This document shows, one piece after another, positions 61,270 through 64,000 of a stretch of 64,000 nucleotides of DNA (the stretch's first letter is position 1; the number at the start of each line of letters is the position of its first letter). The notes beneath the pieces were generated by a model. That model was not told where the DNA came from, searched no databases, and saw only the letters and a list, made by a program, of their open reading frames with translations. The stretch comes from Alphaproteobacteria bacterium (GTDB lineage Bacteria; Pseudomonadota; Alphaproteobacteria; UBA9219), in NCBI GenBank assembly GCA_028690155.1, contig JAQVBU010000001.1, positions 204,242-268,241 on the forward strand, in the 5' to 3' direction. The translations under genes and the position numbers were made by a program.

Positions 61270-64000
61270 ATGCGGCGATGCATTCGGAAAGGTAACGCCG
61301 GATTTGGTATCACAGCCGTCCTGTATCTCCTCGTCCTGACAGGCATCGCCGCCGGCATCCTCTTTAGCGGCTACGCGCAGACAATCCGCAACAACATCAC
61401 GCTCGTCAAGGCCATTAGCGCCAAGCGCGATATTGATGCTGCCTCGACCACTCTGGCCGCAACGTCCGTTTTGGGCGGCTCGGCGGTGAGCCCTCTTTTG
61501 TGCCCGCCTCTTGTGTCCGGCGTCGAGGACACCAACTGTCCTGCCGGAACGCCGATTTCTTTACAGGCGATTCCCGAAAGCACCGATTCCCACGTCCCTC
61601 AAGCTTCGGGCGGCGGGGATTTGGAAACGTTTCTTCTTTCCGGTACGACACCGCCGCTTAGCGTCGGCATTTTCCTGCCCGTGGCCGGTGTCAAACAACT
61701 TGATCCTTGGGGACACTATTATCTTGTTTGCCGATGGGACAGCGCGCCGACGACGTCCGATCCTGCGTTCCAGATTCTCTCTTCCGGTCCTAAAGGCGTC
61801 ATGAACACCACGTGCGGCGATACCCCGACGACCGCCTCTGGAAACTACGGCATCTTGGTCAATGCGGCCAGCGCTGTGAACCGGGCTTCGGTGTGGCAGG
61901 TGCGATCCGACGAAGGAACGGTCACGGCGACATACAGCGCGACCGGCGTCAGTGTGGATTCGCAAGGCAATCTTCAGGTCCCCGGCAATTTCACCGTTGA
62001 GGGCAATCAGACCATCACGGCAGGCAATCTGACCATGACGAGCGGGTCGCTTACCGCTTTGCGGGCTATTCTTTCGGATTCGGTCAATGTCGGCGCCGGA
62101 AATTTTCTCGTCAATTCCTCGGGCTTCGTGACGGCCATCAGCGCGGCGTTGTCGAGCACTTTCTCGGCGGCGGCCGGTTCGTTTAGCATCGGAACGACGG
62201 GCGATGTAAGCGTCGGACCATCCGGGACGCCTACTCTTGTGATCTCGGCCTCGACCGGCGACCTTGCCGCCGCCGGCAATATGGCCGCAGGCGGCACGGT
62301 GACGATCGGCTCCAGCAGCACGCCGTCCACGCCGTCGTTGAACACATATGGCCCGGTTCATGTCGCGACCAACGTGGGCACGGGCGGGACGGCGGTTCCT
62401 TATCTGTCCGTAGGGCAATTGTCCGGGGGGCTTTACCCGTTCCGGGTCAATCAGGCCGGCGGAATCGAATCCGTTAGCCTTTCGGCGTCGACAGGAATCT
62501 TTTCCGGATCGTTGTCAGCGGACAGCCTGTCGGCCAACAGCGCGACGATCAGCGATTCGCTTTGGGCCGGGAGCGCGACCGTCGGCGGCGGGGCCGGCAC
62601 CTTAACGGTCAATGGATTGTTGACTGTGAACGGTGCCTATACCACCCAAATCGGCGGCCCGATGAACATCGGTGGCGATACGGTGATTACGGGCGATCTG
62701 ACCGTGTCGGGAACAATCACGGGCGCGACATCGGGAGCGATCTTGGAAGAGTCGACGGGCATTCTGCCGGTGAGCAAGGGCGGTACGGGCGCGGGGACGG
62801 TGCCGCAGGGACTGATCAATATCGGCGGCAATAACGCCAGCTATATCACCCTAGGAACCTTGGGCTATGAACGGCTCGACACGACGGGCATCTCCAACAC
62901 GGGCGGCCCTTTTAACGAAGTCTATGTCGACGAATATGGGCGGGTCACGTCGGCATCGTTGGTCTCATCGGACACGTTGACGGATGATTATGGCAACACG
63001 ATTACGGTCGGGACCGAAGGTTTTACCCTTATTCTCGGGAGCGTGGTTCAGGGCGTTTGGAACACGACGGGTCTGGGAATCGGGACCGATGACCCCACCT
63101 ATAAATTGACGTTATACGGACCGGACAGCAGCCTCAGCGGGCCTCACGTCGCGGCCTATACGTCGACGGATCCAACGCACCCCGTCTTCCAGCAATTGAA
63201 CTGGACGCATGACAATCTTTCTCTCAATTTTGATGCCTATTACGATGGATCGTGGCGCAGCAGCAGCACGACCGGCAACTATCAAATCTATAAAAACGGC
63301 GGCTCGTTGCATGTTCGTTATGCCTCTTCCGTCAGTGCGGGGACGACGCTTACTTGGACCGAGGGCCTCATTCTAACCTCGGCAGGACGGTTTGGAATCG
63401 GCACGACGTCCCCGGGCTACAAGCTGGATGTAAACGGAAACGCCAGAATAACGAGCACGGCCTATGTCGTCGGCAGCGTCGGCATCGGAACGGCCAGCCC
63501 GGCCTACAAGCTTCATGTGATTGGCTCCGCCAACATCACGGGCAACACGACGATTGGCGGCGACTTGGCCGTAGGGGGAAGCACGACGATCGGCGGCGAT
63601 CTGACCGTCACGGGGACGGTGGTCGGCGCGACGCTGGACACCTTGACGGACGGCGCGGGCGATACGTTGGTCATCAGCACGACGGGGCTGACCTTGACGT
63701 TGGCCAGCACGGCGCAGGGACAGTGGACGGCGACGGGCCTTGGTATCGGCACGACCACCCCCGCCTACAAGCTTCATGTGGTGGGATCGTCGTATGTGTC
63801 GAGCAATTCCCTTGTGGCGGGCGACATGGGCATCGGCACGACAACACCGGGCTATAAGTTGCATGTTGTGGGGTCGTCGTATGTGTCGAGCAATTCCCTT
63901 GTGGCGGGCGACATGGGCATCGGCACGACAACACCGGGCTATAAGTTGCATGTTGTGGGGTCGTCGTATGTGTCGAGCAATTCCCTTGTGGCGGGCAGCA
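61270..64000 (+). CDS. giant tail-fibre-like surface protein with pilin-like N-terminus (3' end outside window)
   Basis: The open frame of at least 910 codons continues past the right edge. ATG 61270 has AGGAGG eight bases upstream. The N-terminus is basic (MRRCIRKGNAG) followed by a hydrophobic helix FGITAVLYLLVLTGIAAGIL, reminiscent of prepilin or shufflon-type N-termini, with a G-F junction. The remainder is Thr/Gly/Ser-rich beta structure with phrases GIGTTSPGYKLDVNGNA, as in phage tail-fibre and trimeric adhesin stalks. Cys pairs appear early (LCPPLVSGVEDTNC; CRWD, CGDT). From 63739 it becomes an exact 29-residue repeat. Likely a cell-surface or pilus-tip adhesin; secretion route unknown. 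Confidence 0.8.
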   Translation, partial: MRRCIRKGNAGFGITAVLYLLVLTGIAAGILFSGYAQTIRNNITLVKAISAKRDIDAASTTLAATSVLGGSAVSPLLCPPLVSGVEDTNCPAGTPISLQAIPESTDSHVPQASGGGDLETFLLSGTTPPLSVGIFLPVAGVKQLDPWGHYYLVCRWDSAPTTSDPAFQILSSGPKGVMNTTCGDTPTTASGNYGILVNAASAVNRASVWQVRSDEGTVTATYSATGVSVDSQGNLQVPGNFTVEGNQTITAGNLTMTSGSLTALRAILSDSVNVGAGNFLVNSSGFVTAISAALSSTFSAAAGSFSIGTTGDVSVGPSGTPTLVISASTGDLAAAGNMAAGGTVTIGSSSTPSTPSLNTYGPVHVATNVGTGGTAVPYLSVGQLSGGLYPFRVNQAGGIESVSLSASTGIFSGSLSADSLSANSATISDSLWAGSATVGGGAGTLTVNGLLTVNGAYTTQIGGPMNIGGDTVITGDLTVSGTITGATSGAILEESTGILPVSKGGTGAGTVPQGLINIGGNNASYITLGTLGYERLDTTGISNTGGPFNEVYVDEYGRVTSASLVSSDTLTDDYGNTITVGTEGFTLILGSVVQGVWNTTGLGIGTDDPTYKLTLYGPDSSLSGPHVAAYTSTDPTHPVFQQLNWTHDNLSLNFDAYYDGSWRSSSTTGNYQIYKNGGSLHVRYASSVSAGTTLTWTEGLILTSAGRFGIGTTSPGYKLDVNGNARITSTAYVVGSVGIGTASPAYKLHVIGSANITGNTTIGGDLAVGGSTTIGGDLTVTGTVVGATLDTLTDGAGDTLVISTTGLTLTLASTAQGQWTATGLGIGTTTPAYKLHVVGSSYVSSNSLVAGDMGIGTTTPGYKLHVVGSSYVSSNSLVAGDMGIGTTTPGYKLHVVGSSYVSSNSLVAGS
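63739..64000 (+). repeat. 87-bp coding tandem repeat (29 residues)
   Basis: Units start at 63739, 63826 and 63913; the next would begin at 64000. The second and third are identical for about 80 bases; the first differs mainly at synonymous sites. Each encodes GIGTTTPxYKLHVVGSSY followed by VSSNSLVAG. Exact DNA repeats inside a gene are prone to length change and may vary the stalk length. Confidence 0.9.

Noticed and set aside
63354-63857. Asn/Arg/His-rich open frame in another frame of the giant gene
   Set aside because: Arises from the repetitive GC-rich stalk sequence; the main frame carries the recognisable GIGTTSP repeats.

Overview
The window reads as a stretch of an alphaproteobacterial chromosome (Gram-negative, GC-rich, outer-membrane and capsule-sugar genes) with an AT-richer accessory block at the left end. 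Single-copy core genes recognised directly are metG, hpf, ptsN, tsaD, clpA, tilS, cpoB/ybgF, purC, purS, engB, recX, glmM, cmk and rpsA. Their families and the pairings hpf-ptsN, ybgF-tilS, purC-purS and cmk-rpsA fit Alphaproteobacteria. Several usual partners are missing: rpoN before hpf, clpS before clpA, purQ after purS, ftsH after tilS. This points to a lineage with a reshuffled genome. I cannot name the genus.

Layout. (1) 1-14 kb, accessory: a minus-strand set that looks like the edge of a natural-product or small-molecule pathway (lysine-2,3-aminomutase-like radical SAM enzyme, luciferase-like flavin monooxygenase, short-chain dehydrogenase, crotonyl-CoA carboxylase/reductase-like enzyme running off the left edge). 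Next come two divergent operons, each carrying an XRE-type regulator of the same architecture. One of them also encodes a stand-alone DUF2156 aminoacyltransferase-like protein. Small DNA-binding proteins, a flavin reductase flanked by two copies of a hairpin repeat, and orphan membrane proteins follow. (2) 14-23 kb: an M48 peptidase with two tandemly duplicated genes, a coupled histone-deacetylase-like plus double-GNAT pair, and a DUF3142 plus large exported protein pair. (3) 23-36 kb: metG, a nucleotide-sugar operon (manC, UDP-glucuronate epimerase, ugd), hpf-ptsN, tsaD, clpA and an unusual kinase-hydrolase fusion. (4) 37-42 kb: a metal/metalloid operon (ArsR, permease, cation diffusion facilitator, thioredoxin-like protein), a zeta-toxin-like kinase with a small partner, and tRNA-Leu(GAG). 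(5) 42-61 kb: envelope genes, cpoB-tilS, a membrane-anchored pseudokinase followed by 71-bp tandem hairpin repeats, purS-purC, engB, recX, a GT-C-like membrane protein, glmM-cmk-rpsA, and an orphan HExxH protein. (6) 61-64 kb: the start of a giant tail-fibre-like surface protein with a pilin-like N-terminus and exact 87-bp repeats, open at the right edge.

The candidates I rate highest for undescribed biology are the pseudokinase plus its repeat array, the gluconokinase-like/alpha-beta-hydrolase fusion, the coupled acetyltransferase/deacetylase pair, the XRE-DUF2156 operon with its shared TTTGGGCAAA boxes, and the radical SAM-flavin monooxygenase-Ccr cluster. No rRNA, CRISPR array, transposase, integrase or replication origin was found.
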